A stretch of 64,000 nucleotides of DNA from NCBI GenBank assembly GCA_964563435.1, contig CAZLXI010000012.1:48141-112140 (forward strand). The letters are read 5' to 3'. A model generated the notes under the pieces. It worked only from the letters and a program-made list of their open reading frames with translations, made no database searches and was not told the origin of the DNA. Source of the DNA: Leadbetterella sp964563435 (GTDB lineage Bacteria > Bacteroidota > Bacteroidia > Cytophagales > Spirosomataceae). Below are positions 41,619-50,504 of the stretch, one piece after another. Both the position numbers and the translations under genes were made by a program. Numbering within the stretch: position 1 is the first letter of the stretch; each line of letters begins with the position of its first letter.

Positions 41619-44600
41619 TTAGTGGAGTATGATTTTTGCAGAGGCTTCCTGTCGGCCATTCTTTATTTTAACGGTATACAATCCCGGTCCGATCTTGTCG
41701 GTAAAAATAATTACCTCCCGGTTAAAGTGAAAAGTTTTAACTTCTCTTCCCTGTGCATCTGCCATTACTCCGGAGCTTTCGCCTTCAAACGGCACTTCTA
41801 TGGTAAAATAATTAAGTGCCGGGTTAGGGTATACCTTTATCCGGATATTTTCCGGGTAGGGCTCACCGGCGAGTATCCGGTCTACAACTACCGTGGTGAA
41901 GGCTTCTGAATAGCAGTTATCGGCGTCGGTGACAACTACTCTGTACATTCCTGAATGAAGCAATGAGGCGTCAGCAATGAAGGGGCTTTGCTCCCGGGTA
42001 TAAAAGTTTCCCGGGCCTTCCCAATGAAAATACTGGCCTGAATCCACAGACAGGCGGATCGTATCTCCTTCCAGGTAAGGGCCTGTATTGCTTGCCACAG
42101 GTTTCAGAGGCAGTGGTTTGTTCAGATTGACCGTGCCGTTTAAAGGGATCGTACATGTGCCGATAATGTATGATGCTATCGTATAATCACCACCGGCCAT
42201 TTCCCGCATGATCACCCTTCCGTTTGAAATGGTGCTCCGCAAGGTATCCCTGATTCCGTCTTTACTATAGCAGATAGCGACCGGCCGCCCTTCCCCGTGA
42301 TTAAAGAAAATAGAAATATCACCTTCAGTGCAGGCTGTGGGGTGGTTGGCTTCGATATTAGTGACGCTGTATCCCGCACAATTCTCGACAATTTCTGCCG
42401 CAATGTCAACACTATGACCGGCGTAACTCTCCAGGCAGGCCAGGGTGGGGCTGCTGTTTCCTATCCGGATCCGCATTCGGGTATCTGAAATTTGTGAAAG
42501 ATACGCCGGAATGGTAAACACACCGCTCTGACCCTCCGGAAAAGGCAGGTCTGACATGTAAACTCTTTCACTATCCTCAAACCTGCCGTTTCCGTCGAGG
42601 TCTATCCAAATGGTGGCATGAAGATAAGGGGGGTAGGCAGACTTTTTGAAATTCAGTGAAAAAGTATAAGCTGTGCCTGCCACCAGTTTTAACGGATTTG
42701 CGGCGTGGTAGGTATTCCCGGTAGAAGAGCAGGAGGTATTCAGGGTGAAGTTAAGATCGGGAATGGTGAACCTCTCCATTCCATACTGCGCTGCGCAGTC
42801 AAACGGATACTGGTAACTTACCTCACAATATTCGTCTTTCGGTGTGGTGAACTCTCCGGTAATGTAGTCGGAACAGGGCCTGCTCACCCGCCATTCTATA
42901 CGGGCATTGGGTATCACGTTCAATTGAATACCCGGTTTTGTTGTCCAATACCCATTCCAGAATTCACTGCCTTTTTCCCGGTATTCCACCAGGAGTTCGG
43001 TCTGGTCGGGATTGTCCCAGGAAAGATCTGCTTTACTGGCCGTTATGTTTTCTACCCCTACATGATCAGGAAGTTTTGATGCTTCTCTGCAGGTTATGAG
43101 GTCTACATAATAATCCTGAACTTCTCCTAAAAATATTCTTCCGCAAGGGTCTTCCGGTGGATTGGATGCCGAAAGCACGATTCTCATTCTTACCTTCGAT
43201 ACCGGCATTACGTTGCTGTTTATGTAAAAATTACCCTTCAGCACATTCTGGAAAGATTCCGGGCTTGAAAATATCTTTTCATTCTCTTCAAAGATTTTAT
43301 TGTTATTAAAATCTATCCAAAGGGCAGCGGTCAGATAGTTCTGCTCCTGGCTTATCCGGATTTCAAAACTGTGGGTCTTTCCTATGGCCAGGCTTTGCCG
43401 GCGGTCAAAGTGAAAGGTGTAGCCCTTATCTGCGCAAAAGGCGGGATTATTCATTAAGTTGTGATTCAGGAGAACCGCGTCTGCATGTGCGTAGCCGTAA
43501 CAGTTGGTATACAGAATTTCAGAGTTACAATATCCGGCTTCTTCCGAAGTGATGAAAGCAGATTCTGCAAAGTCGGCACAGGAGGTCTTAACCCGCCATT
43601 GATAGCGGGTGGCGGGCTTCAGTCCGGTTAGTTTGATCTGCGGATTATTAGCCTCTGCGTTTAACCATTCTGATGCGCTCGCTTCTTTATATTCTACTTC
43701 AAAGAGATTCTGGTACTTTTGAGGCGTTTTCCATGAAAGGTAGGCCTGAGTGGCTGAGACTTCCTCTACTTTAAGGTTTTCCACCTCAGACTTTCCCCCA
43801 AAGCATAATACGGCATAGTTTCGTATAAGATTTCCGGGGAGTTCCCCAAACCCGTGGGCAAGGTTAATATGCCCGCAGTAGCTCATAATGGTGCCACCAT
43901 TTTGAGGCGGGAGTCCGGTAGGAGGGCAGTTCCCTTCAGGCGGCACACAATTATCGATGGGCCCGGCGGGCCAGAAACAGCTTTGTGTGTGGGGAGATCC
44001 GAAGTTATGGCCGAGTTCATGCGCAAGGATCTGTACATCGCGGCTGAATAGCGGCACAGGTAAAATATCATCAATAAGGCTCCCGGTCACCCCGGTTTTT
44101 CCGAAAGCAGAGGGGAAGCACAATACATTAATGTGTGCCCTCCCTCCGATACCGCTTTTTGTAAGTAAATGAGCGAGGTCACCGTCGAAATCTGTTTTCT
44201 CCATTCGGCTGGCAAATTGTGACAGCATATCCATACTGTTTGACCTACCCGATTCATAGGGGTCGGGCTGGTCCCATACTTTAAGCCGGGATATTTTGAT
44301 TTCGATACCTTCATTTTCAAAAAGAGTGGCTACCTGCACAAAAAGCCGGTTAACATATTCAGCGGTAGCGTCGATACTGCCAAAAGCACTGAAAAGGGTG
44401 TGGTCGGCCTCGAAGTAGATTTCCACCGCCCGGCAGTTGACAAAGTCGTCGGTGCGTACAGCTTTTACCTGCTCTGCCGAAATCTGAATGATTTCGTCTT
44501 TTACATCGCATAGTATAGCTGATTCTATTTCCGAAGCAGGAACCAGGGCATATAAGTCCTGCATCCGCAGGAGCTCATAATTTCCGGTCTCATCAGAAAT

Positions 44601-45038
44601 GAAACCGCCTACATCAGTGGCGTTAAAATTCAGTGAAACCAGTGAGTTTTTATTGCCGCGGATTATACCCCGGTAGTAAACACCGGCGGGAGAAGGCACC
44701 TTGCGTCCTGCTGCGTCTTCCACTCTGAAACGTGCAGCGTGAATATCATCGGCTATAAGGTCTATAATCAGATCAGAGCCGTCATTCCTGAGAAGCGAAA
44801 GACTCAGGAATTGTGGCTTATCACGGTTTATTGCATTGAAAGCTGAAGTGTTGATCACCAGTTTTGGAAGGGTATCCCCGGCAGTCATCCGGGCTTTGGT
44901 TTGATCCTGATGAAACAGTGTAAGGGTCTGTATACGTGACTTTTCTGCTATCTTGCTGACTTTTGTAACAATGGTTTTCTGAGACCAGCCCGGAAAAAAT
45001 ATAGTCAGGAGCAGGAGGGTTAGTAATCTTTTTTTCAT
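41619..45038 (-). CDS. Secreted zinc metalloprotease with fibronectin III and GEVED-type domains and type IX sorting tail
   Basis: A signal peptide (LLTLLLLTIFFPGWSQ) and a propeptide of about 190 residues lead to a reprolysin/M12B-like catalytic domain with HELGHNFGSPH at residues 340-350, giving the three zinc His and the Glu base. After it come fibronectin-III-like modules (SATQAYLSWKTPQKYQNLFEVEYKE and ASKADLSWDNPDQTELLVEYRE) that alternate with GEVED-type modules (FLGEVQDYYVDL, LWIDFNNNKIFEENE, IWIDLDGNGRFEDSE). The C-terminal 80 residues (IKVYPNPALNYFTIEV) are a type A sorting domain for the type IX secretion system, so the protease is released or bound at the cell surface. It starts 13 bp after the response regulator gene and probably belongs to the same operon. 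Confidence 0.88.
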   Translation of the reverse strand: MKKRLLTLLLLTIFFPGWSQKTIVTKVSKIAEKSRIQTLTLFHQDQTKARMTAGDTLPKLVINTSAFNAINRDKPQFLSLSLLRNDGSDLIIDLIADDIHAARFRVEDAAGRKVPSPAGVYYRGIIRGNKNSLVSLNFNATDVGGFISDETGNYELLRMQDLYALVPASEIESAILCDVKDEIIQISAEQVKAVRTDDFVNCRAVEIYFEADHTLFSAFGSIDATAEYVNRLFVQVATLFENEGIEIKISRLKVWDQPDPYESGRSNSMDMLSQFASRMEKTDFDGDLAHLLTKSGIGGRAHINVLCFPSAFGKTGVTGSLIDDILPVPLFSRDVQILAHELGHNFGSPHTQSCFWPAGPIDNCVPPEGNCPPTGLPPQNGGTIMSYCGHINLAHGFGELPGNLIRNYAVLCFGGKSEVENLKVEEVSATQAYLSWKTPQKYQNLFEVEYKEASASEWLNAEANNPQIKLTGLKPATRYQWRVKTSCADFAESAFITSEEAGYCNSEILYTNCYGYAHADAVLLNHNLMNNPAFCADKGYTFHFDRRQSLAIGKTHSFEIRISQEQNYLTAALWIDFNNNKIFEENEKIFSSPESFQNVLKGNFYINSNVMPVSKVRMRIVLSASNPPEDPCGRIFLGEVQDYYVDLITCREASKLPDHVGVENITASKADLSWDNPDQTELLVEYREKGSEFWNGYWTTKPGIQLNVIPNARIEWRVSRPCSDYITGEFTTPKDEYCEVSYQYPFDCAAQYGMERFTIPDLNFTLNTSCSSTGNTYHAANPLKLVAGTAYTFSLNFKKSAYPPYLHATIWIDLDGNGRFEDSERVYMSDLPFPEGQSGVFTIPAYLSQISDTRMRIRIGNSSPTLACLESYAGHSVDIAAEIVENCAGYSVTNIEANHPTACTEGDISIFFNHGEGRPVAICYSKDGIRDTLRSTISNGRVIMREMAGGDYTIASYIIGTCTIPLNGTVNLNKPLPLKPVASNTGPYLEGDTIRLSVDSGQYFHWEGPGNFYTREQSPFIADASLLHSGMYRVVVTDADNCYSEAFTTVVVDRILAGEPYPENIRIKVYPNPALNYFTIEVPFEGESSGVMADAQGREVKTFHFNREVIIFTDKIGPGLYTVKIKNGRQEASAKIILH

Positions 45039-45051
45039 TTGTTGAAATTCG

Positions 45052-45726
45052 CTAATAGGGCAAACTATAAATATTATTAATCACCGCATAAATCACAATG
45101 CCCACACTGTTTTTGGAGCCGGTTTTTTCCAGGATCCTTTGGCGGTGACTTTCCACTGTTCTCGGGCTGAGATTCAGCTTTTCCGCAATTTCCTGGTTGG
45201 TGCACTGTTGGCAGATGAGTTTGATGACCTCCCTTTCCCGTTCGGAAATGTCGTCTTCGAAGCTGAAAAGGGTTTTCTTCCGGGGCGGATTGTTCATGTA
45301 AGACAGCAGCATCTCCTGATCTGTAAGACTGAAAAAGACCCCTTTGGTGTGTACATTCCGGATGGCTTCGATGAAGGTGTTACGGTCGGAATTTTTAGCA
45401 AGGAAAGCCGAGATTCCCAGCTTGATCATATAGCCGAATATACTGCTTTTGTAGTGGGAGGAAAGAATCATTAATTTTAGCTGTGGAAAATCCTTACGGA
45501 GGATCTCGACCAGTTCAAAGCCGTTCATGGGCTGCATCTGGACGTCGATCAGGGCAATATGCGGAAATTCATCCGGGCTTAAGCGACCGAGGTTTTCCAG
45601 GAAATCGTAACCGTCACAGGAAGTAAAGGACACATGGATACTTTCTTCCGCCGATAAGAGCAGCCGGATCCCTTCCGTGATCAGTTGTTCATCGTCAATG
45701 ATGGCTATTCGTATACTTTGGCTCAT
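45052..45726 (-). CDS. NarL/LuxR-type response regulator
   Basis: The receiver domain has the acidic pair DD near residue 11-12, the phospho-acceptor Asp61 in ALIDVQMQPMNG, and the conserved Lys around residue 110. The output domain is a LuxR-type HTH (ISEREREVIKLICQQCTNQEIAEKLNLSPRTVESHRQRILEKTG). It overlaps the histidine kinase gene by 32 bp, so they form a cognate pair. A 20-bp perfect palindrome upstream of the operon (47690-47709) is a possible binding site. Confidence 0.92.
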   Translation of the reverse strand: MSQSIRIAIIDDEQLITEGIRLLLSAEESIHVSFTSCDGYDFLENLGRLSPDEFPHIALIDVQMQPMNGFELVEILRKDFPQLKLMILSSHYKSSIFGYMIKLGISAFLAKNSDRNTFIEAIRNVHTKGVFFSLTDQEMLLSYMNNPPRKKTLFSFEDDISEREREVIKLICQQCTNQEIAEKLNLSPRTVESHRQRILEKTGSKNSVGIVIYAVINNIYSLPY

Positions 45727-46471
45727 GACCTATCGGGATTTTAATGATTAAGCGGCTTCCCTGCCCTAAGACATTCTTCCATTTATAAAGCGCGTTCATG
45801 GATTTTATCCGGGCTTCAATATTTTTCAGGCCCATCCCTCTCCGGGTGGTGGCATAATCAAAGCTGTGACCGTTATCGGAAAGGATCATGAACATCTCTT
45901 CCGGGTTATCTTTGATCCATATGCTTATTTCGCTGGCATCGGAATGTTTGACCACATTGGTAGTAAACTCCTGGATGATCCGGTACAATTGTACTTCTTT
46001 AGAAACATTTTTTCGCGTGTAATCGTTTGCGAGATGCAGAGAAACGATGATTTTATTGGAAAGCAGGGATACCAGCTCCTCAATGTAGAGAATCAGACCC
46101 AGGTTTTCGAGGTTGACCGGGTATAAGGAATGTGAGATGTTTCTGACCGTGCCGATCAGATCGGACATGTAGCCGGAAACATCGGAGGCATCTTTACCCG
46201 CTGTACCGGAATTGTTCAATAATAGGGAAAGAATATTCAGGCGGTTGCCCATGTCGTCATGCAGGGCCACTGCTATTCTTTTTCTTTCCTCTTCCTGGGC
46301 TTCCACCACCGAATGAAGGAGCTTCTGCTGATATTCCATTTCCGTAATTTTCAGCTGGTATTGCTGCTGCATGATGTTTTTCCGGTACTTCATATAAAAC
46401 AGCAATATAGCCGAGCAGAATAAGAAAGAGGTGCCCATACCGGCAATAATATACCATAAATTATCGGTCAT
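45695..46471 (-). CDS. Sensor histidine kinase (HisKA_3 / NarX type)
   Basis: The ATG at 46471 is chosen over a TTG 30 bp upstream. One membrane helix (WYIIAGMGTSFLFCSAILLFYM) is followed by a coiled coil and the HisKA_3 dimerisation segment EEERKRIAVALHDDMGNRLNIL, with the phospho-acceptor His in the HDD motif. The HATPase domain shows FTTNVVKHSDASEISIWI (N box), LSDNGHSF (G1 box) and GMGLKNIEARI (G2 box). There is no periplasmic sensor domain, so the signal may come from within the membrane or from the 7-helix neighbour upstream, whose gene overlaps by 11 bp. Confidence 0.9.
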   Translation of the reverse strand: MTDNLWYIIAGMGTSFLFCSAILLFYMKYRKNIMQQQYQLKITEMEYQQKLLHSVVEAQEEERKRIAVALHDDMGNRLNILSLLLNNSGTAGKDASDVSGYMSDLIGTVRNISHSLYPVNLENLGLILYIEELVSLLSNKIIVSLHLANDYTRKNVSKEVQLYRIIQEFTTNVVKHSDASEISIWIKDNPEEMFMILSDNGHSFDYATTRRGMGLKNIEARIKSMNALYKWKNVLGQGSRLIIKIPIGHEPKYTNSHH

Positions 46472-47096
46472 TTTCCCCGGTTTTAAGCGAATAAAATGCA
46501 AAGGTGAATAAAATGTACATCAGCATGTTCAAAGTGCCGTGGGTTACCCATAGAAGAGTAGCTATATTTTTCGGCATTTTTAACAGTTCACCCGATAGCC
46601 CGAAGAGAACAGAGCTGCTGCTGTAATATAATAATAGCCCGGCCAATGTTAAAAACTGAAACCTCGACAGGTTGGAAACCGTAGATCCGAGGTCTTTCAG
46701 AAGATAATAAATGCAGAAGACTGAAATAATAAAGCTATCAAGGAAACGGGGTATCAGGTTGAATGCAAACAGGCGATCTTTTATGAATGCATACCAAAGC
46801 GATAATAGGAGAAAGCCAACAATCAATCCGTTAAAAAGTAACCTGTGCCGGCGATCTTCACTAAAGCTTTTAAGGTAAATACACAGTATGGTAAATTCCA
46901 ATATTGTGTACAGGTGCAGGTAGGGCATGTTGTTCCCCACCGTGACCAATGATATGATGGTAAAAAGGACGGATATACACAGGTAGATGGTCAATATACC
47001 GGCATGCTTATTCCAATACCTCTTTCTGAGAAAGCCCGCAACTAAGGGGAAGAGCCCTATGCTGGGCAGGATAATCCCCAGGTATATTTTACTCAT
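46461..47096 (-). CDS. Membrane protein with about seven helices, possible sensing partner of the kinase
   Basis: The 211-residue protein is nearly all hydrophobic helices: IILPSIGLFPLVAGF, HAGILTIYLCISVLFTIISLVTV, HLYTILEFTILCIYLK, RLLFNGLIVGFLLLSLWYAF, FIISVFCIYYLLKDL, FQFLTLAGLLLYYSSSSVLF and LNMLMYILFTFAFYSLK. I do not recognise a named family. Its stop overlaps the start of the kinase gene, which itself has no sensor domain, so a role in signal input is likely by context. No catalytic motif is seen. Confidence 0.7.
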   Translation of the reverse strand: MSKIYLGIILPSIGLFPLVAGFLRKRYWNKHAGILTIYLCISVLFTIISLVTVGNNMPYLHLYTILEFTILCIYLKSFSEDRRHRLLFNGLIVGFLLLSLWYAFIKDRLFAFNLIPRFLDSFIISVFCIYYLLKDLGSTVSNLSRFQFLTLAGLLLYYSSSSVLFGLSGELLKMPKNIATLLWVTHGTLNMLMYILFTFAFYSLKTGENDR

Positions 47097-47110
47097 TATA
47101 CAAAGAACTA

Positions 47111-47587
47111 TTAAGATTTGGAGGAATAAAGCTCACTTTCCGGGTCACATTCGGTAGGACAGGGTAATGAGAAATCATAGATCACGGATTCGGTGATTCC
47201 CAATGTCTTGTTTTCCATTTGTAAAAGATCCTTACCGTGCGGAGCTACGCCTCCCGGGGGGAGCGGGTCGATTTCTTTGCCTCCAATTACAGGTACCAAA
47301 ATAATATGGATGTCTCCAAGCCGGGTCGCGTCTTCCGTGTCTTTTACCAGGTATACCCGTATGGAATTGATTTTTTCGGAATGATCCGTATTAAAGCTTT
47401 TGGCGGTTTTCAGAATTTGCTCCAAATCTTCGAGAGGAACCCGGAATCCCCGGAATACATCTTTTCCGTCAGGGTCGATTTTCTTCAGATTTTCTTCAGA
47501 ATCATTGTAGATTTCTGCATAAAATGACCGCCAGTTAGAGGTAAGCTGAATAGCTTTCTGGACAGGAACGGTAGGTATTTTATTCAT
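47111..47587 (-). CDS. Uncharacterised cytoplasmic protein, first gene of the kinase/protease operon
   Basis: A 158-residue hydrophilic protein without signal peptide or membrane segment. Segments such as WRSFYAEIYNDSEENLK, FRGFRVPLEDLEQILKTAK and INSIRVYLVKDTEDATRLGDIHIILVPVIGGKEI suggest a small alpha/beta domain. The end is Pro/Cys/Ser-rich (PCPTECDPESELYSSKS). I recall similar short proteins only as hypothetical in Bacteroidota. It lies 14 bp before the membrane protein gene, so five genes from here to the metalloprotease may be one transcript. Confidence 0.65.
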   Translation of the reverse strand: MNKIPTVPVQKAIQLTSNWRSFYAEIYNDSEENLKKIDPDGKDVFRGFRVPLEDLEQILKTAKSFNTDHSEKINSIRVYLVKDTEDATRLGDIHIILVPVIGGKEIDPLPPGGVAPHGKDLLQMENKTLGITESVIYDFSLPCPTECDPESELYSSKS

Positions 47588-47689
47588 TTTATATTGCTTT
47601 TTGGTACAAGGTTTAATATTATCCTACAAAACTGGAAAATTTTTGTTATTAAATAAAGCTATAATTTGTTTCACTCCTTTTTTTCCTTG

Positions 47690-47709
47690 TATCCGTATAA
47701 ATACGGATA
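47690..47709. promoter_or_regulatory. Perfect 20-bp palindrome, candidate operator
   Basis: TATCCGTATAAATACGGATA is perfectly self-complementary. It lies between the divergent genes at 47587 (minus) and 47793 (plus), about 100 bp from the first start and 83 bp from the second. The spacing and symmetry suit a dimeric regulator such as the NarL-type response regulator of the minus-strand operon. Confidence 0.55.
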
Positions 47710-47792
47710 GAGAAAATTAGGTATTTCTACTCTAAAATGCGGGGCGAATATACCTTTACTTTGCACTGCAGACGCTTTAAAAGAATATAATC

Positions 47793-48353
47793 ATGGTTTG
47801 TATTCAGGATTTCAATCAGGGGAATTATCTTAAAGATGAGGTTGGGACCTGGCGGAATGCGATTCACAACGGTTGCTTTTCTGCTGTTCCTGTATCTTTT
47901 GCCGGTGCCTATTTGCATCATGCTGATATTCATTTTTTTTTCAGGATGATGGAGGGCCGGGAAGGGATTGCAGGACAGCAGGGAGCGCCGTCCGGAGTGG
48001 GACCCGGCCTGAAGGGCTTCAACACCCTTCTTCAGCAGTACGGTCTCGAATGGGATGGGGCTGAATATGATCCCCTGGTATTTCTGCGTACTTTCCACCG
48101 TGAGGCCTTTGTACTGTGTGGGTTTTATCTGCTGGAAAAAAATATTGGCCATGCCATAGCCTTTTTTACGGATCCGCATCCCACATCCGGCTCCCTTTAT
48201 ATATTTGACCCTAACCATGGTCTGTTCCGGGGCGATTCAGGGTACTCTTTTGATGATCAGCTGGAATATTACCTGCTGAGCAAGTACCCTGACATCGACC
48301 CCCGGCGGATATCTTTCCGGAATGTACGGCGGGCATCTTCAGGGCTTTATTAA
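47793..48353 (+). CDS. Possible YopT-type cysteine-protease-fold protein
   Basis: The 186-residue protein has a candidate catalytic triad with papain-like order: Cys28 in NAIHNGCFSAV, His120 in KNIGHAIAFF and Asp139 in SLYIFDPNHG. The H-x(18)-D spacing and the strand contexts (GHAIAFF, then YIFDPN) resemble YopT/C58 peptidases. The first segment lacks the usual GxCxGLSxxW form, so this is only a fold-level suggestion. There is no signal peptide; export by other means is possible. It is divergent from the kinase operon across the 20-bp palindrome and might be regulated with it. Its 3' end overlaps the convergent EamA gene by 15 bp. Confidence 0.5.
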   Translation: MVCIQDFNQGNYLKDEVGTWRNAIHNGCFSAVPVSFAGAYLHHADIHFFFRMMEGREGIAGQQGAPSGVGPGLKGFNTLLQQYGLEWDGAEYDPLVFLRTFHREAFVLCGFYLLEKNIGHAIAFFTDPHPTSGSLYIFDPNHGLFRGDSGYSFDDQLEYYLLSKYPDIDPRRISFRNVRRASSGLY

Positions 48354-48764
48354 AATAAAGGTCCCTGCGATGATCAAAAGGGCACCCAGTGCGGTGCGTA
48401 AGGTCAGTGTTTCGTTCAGGAAAATAACGGCTAACCCAATGGTCAGTGCCACGCTCAGTTTATCTACTGCCGCCACCTGCGATGCATTCCCCACCTGTAA
48501 GGCCTTGAAGTAAAACAACCACGATAGGCCGGTGGCTATTCCGGAGATCACCAGGAAGATGATGGCGTTTTTATGAATAGAGTAAATTCCTTTTTGCTCG
48601 CCTTTTAAAAGTATAATACTCCATACCAGTATCATTATGACCAGGGTTCTTATTCCGGTGGCAAGATTTGAGTTGATGTTTGCCACACCCAGCTTGGCAA
48701 ATATGGCAGTAAGGGAAGCGAACAGAGCGGATAATATAGCGTAAAACCACCACATGGATTTCAA
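48339..48764 (-). CDS. EamA-type transporter, single domain
   Basis: This 141-residue protein is one EamA (DMT) repeat with five helices: WWFYAILSALFASLTAIFAKLGV, NLATGIRTLVIMILVWSIILL, AIIFLVISGIATGLSWLFYFKAL, KLSVALTIGLAVIFL and TALGALLIIAGTFILIK. Most EamA transporters carry two such repeats (about 290 residues). A half-size protein must form dimers, as small multidrug-resistance-like proteins do. The substrate is unknown. Confidence 0.85.
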   Translation of the reverse strand: MKSMWWFYAILSALFASLTAIFAKLGVANINSNLATGIRTLVIMILVWSIILLKGEQKGIYSIHKNAIIFLVISGIATGLSWLFYFKALQVGNASQVAAVDKLSVALTIGLAVIFLNETLTLRTALGALLIIAGTFILIKP

Positions 48765-48848
48765 ATGTTATAATTACAACGAACTTTTATACGAGGAGAT
48801 GTGGAATTATCATTTTCAGCTTTTTAATTCGTGCAAAGTTAAGAAAAT

Positions 48849-49322
48849 ATGAAGAGAAACCTGACGGCCGGAGTTCTTAAGACCGGATTATTTGCCGGAG
48901 TCCTTGATATATTTTTTGCGTTTGCCAATGCATGGTGGAGCTCTGGCGTCACCCCCGACAGGGTGCTAAGGTTTATTGCCAGCGGGCTTATCGGCACGAG
49001 GGCATTCGCCGGAGGTTTGGCTACAGCTTTGTTAGGGTTGGCGCTGCATTTCGCGATTTCTTTTTTCTGGACCGCCGCTTTCTTTCTCCTTTATCCGAAA
49101 TTATCAGGCATTATCCGGCGGAAAAGCCTTCAGGCTATTTTGTACGGGATGATGATCTGGGGCATTATGAATTGGATCGTGCTGCCGGTCAGCAGGGTGC
49201 CGGATTCGGATTTCAGTTGGAGTGCAGCACTGAAAGGCATGGCGATTTTGATCATCGCGCTGGGCTTTCCGCTGGCTCATTTTTCCGGCAAATATTGGGA
49301 AGATAGCCGTGGACAAAAGTGA
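48849..49322 (+). CDS. Uncharacterised small integral membrane protein
   Basis: The protein has four hydrophobic segments (GVLKTGLFAGVLDIFFAFANAWW, FAGGLATALLGLALHFAISFFWTAAFFLLYP, QAILYGMMIWGIMNWIVLPV and AALKGMAILIIALGFPLAHF). The layout recalls YagU-like inner membrane proteins, but motif support is weak. No catalytic residue stands out. It is divergent from the EamA gene. Confidence 0.6.
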   Translation: MKRNLTAGVLKTGLFAGVLDIFFAFANAWWSSGVTPDRVLRFIASGLIGTRAFAGGLATALLGLALHFAISFFWTAAFFLLYPKLSGIIRRKSLQAILYGMMIWGIMNWIVLPVSRVPDSDFSWSAALKGMAILIIALGFPLAHFSGKYWEDSRGQK

Positions 49323-49353
49323 ACCTGTGCAGTAGCCGGTTTTGTATATGTCC

Positions 49354-50313
49354 TTATTTCTTAATTACCCTCCCGGTATCCGTAATGAGAATATTGCGGT
49401 ATTCCGGAAACTGTTTCAGCAGCTTTTTCCCTTCCTTTTCGCCCATGACCATAACGGAGGTGCTCAGGGCGTTGGCAAACTCCGCAGTGGGGCCTGTAAC
49501 AGTTACACTGGTAAGCCCCGTGGAAGGGTAGCCTGTTTTGGGGTTAATGATATGGGAATAGCGCTTTCCGTTGATCTCGGCATACTTTTCATAACTGCCG
49601 GAAGTGGCCACGGAAGCCTCTTTTAGTTTCAGTATCTTCAGGAGCCTGCGAGGTTTGAAAGGATTATAAATACCTATTTTCCACGTTTTACCGTGGGGTG
49701 GAGTCCCCCAGGTCGACAGGTCGCCCGAAGCGTTAACGATGCCGGCCTGCACGCCCAGCGACTGCAACAGCTCACGACCTCTGTCGGCAGCATAGCCTTT
49801 TCCTATGGAGCCGAAACCGATCTTCATGCCGGTCAAAGCCAGGTAAATGGTAGAAGCGGCGCTATCCAGAACGATATGCCGGTAACCCACCCGTTCTATC
49901 GATCTTCGGATCGCTTCTTCATCAGGCATTTCGGTCATGCTTCCGTCAAACCGCCATATCCTGTCCATGGCGGCGATGCTGATGTCAAATGCCCCCTGTG
50001 AAAGCTCAGAATACCGGAGGGCACGTCGGGTAAGCTCAAATACTTCACGGTCTACTTTTACCGGCTTTACCCCGGCATTCCTGTTGACTTCCGAGATCTG
50101 TGTTTGCGGCCGCCATTCGGAGATGAGATTTTCAATACGGTCTATTTCAGCAATAACCTGCTGAAAGTGCTTCTGCGCAAGAGCGGAATCTTTTTCTACC
50201 AGTGTCAATTCAAAAACAGAGCCCATCAGCACGGTTTGTTTTTTAAATACCTGTTGGGAGAGGCTAATGGCCGGGTTCAGAGAGAGAAAAGACAGGATAA
50301 GGAAAATGCGCAT
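49354..50313 (-). CDS. apbE: FAD:protein FMN transferase (ApbE)
   Basis: The ATG at 50313 gives a signal peptide (IFLILSFLSLNPAISLSQQ); a further 36 codons of open frame upstream look non-coding. The mature protein has MGSVFELTL, INxxISEWRPQTQISEVN-type helix, SQGAFDISIAAMDRIWRF, IGFGSIGKGYAADRG, GIVNASGDLSTWG and SHIINPKTGYPSTGL, all hallmarks of ApbE. It attaches FMN to a Thr or Ser of target proteins in the periplasm, using Mg. The upstream operon encodes a PepSY flavoreductase, which may be part of the same extracytoplasmic electron-transfer system. Confidence 0.92.
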   Translation of the reverse strand: MRIFLILSFLSLNPAISLSQQVFKKQTVLMGSVFELTLVEKDSALAQKHFQQVIAEIDRIENLISEWRPQTQISEVNRNAGVKPVKVDREVFELTRRALRYSELSQGAFDISIAAMDRIWRFDGSMTEMPDEEAIRRSIERVGYRHIVLDSAASTIYLALTGMKIGFGSIGKGYAADRGRELLQSLGVQAGIVNASGDLSTWGTPPHGKTWKIGIYNPFKPRRLLKILKLKEASVATSGSYEKYAEINGKRYSHIINPKTGYPSTGLTSVTVTGPTAEFANALSTSVMVMGEKEGKKLLKQFPEYRNILITDTGRVIKK

Positions 50314-50504
50314 AATGTAGGTTATTGGACAGTAAAATACGAAAGGAAAGTTCCGCTCAAAGTTTATGCATATCCAATCTTCGCATTTTACCTGCACCTG
50401 CAAAGTTAATACGTACACCAATAATACTTCCGATACCCGTCATTTATTCTTTTTTGTACACTAACTGATGATCGATTTTAAAAGGCGGGTTACTTTTCTT
50501 CTTC

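Noticed and set aside
47727..48218. 163-residue minus-strand frame opposite the YopT-like gene
   Set aside because: It overlaps the divergent promoter region and shows no domain; the plus-strand protein has coherent strands and triad candidates.
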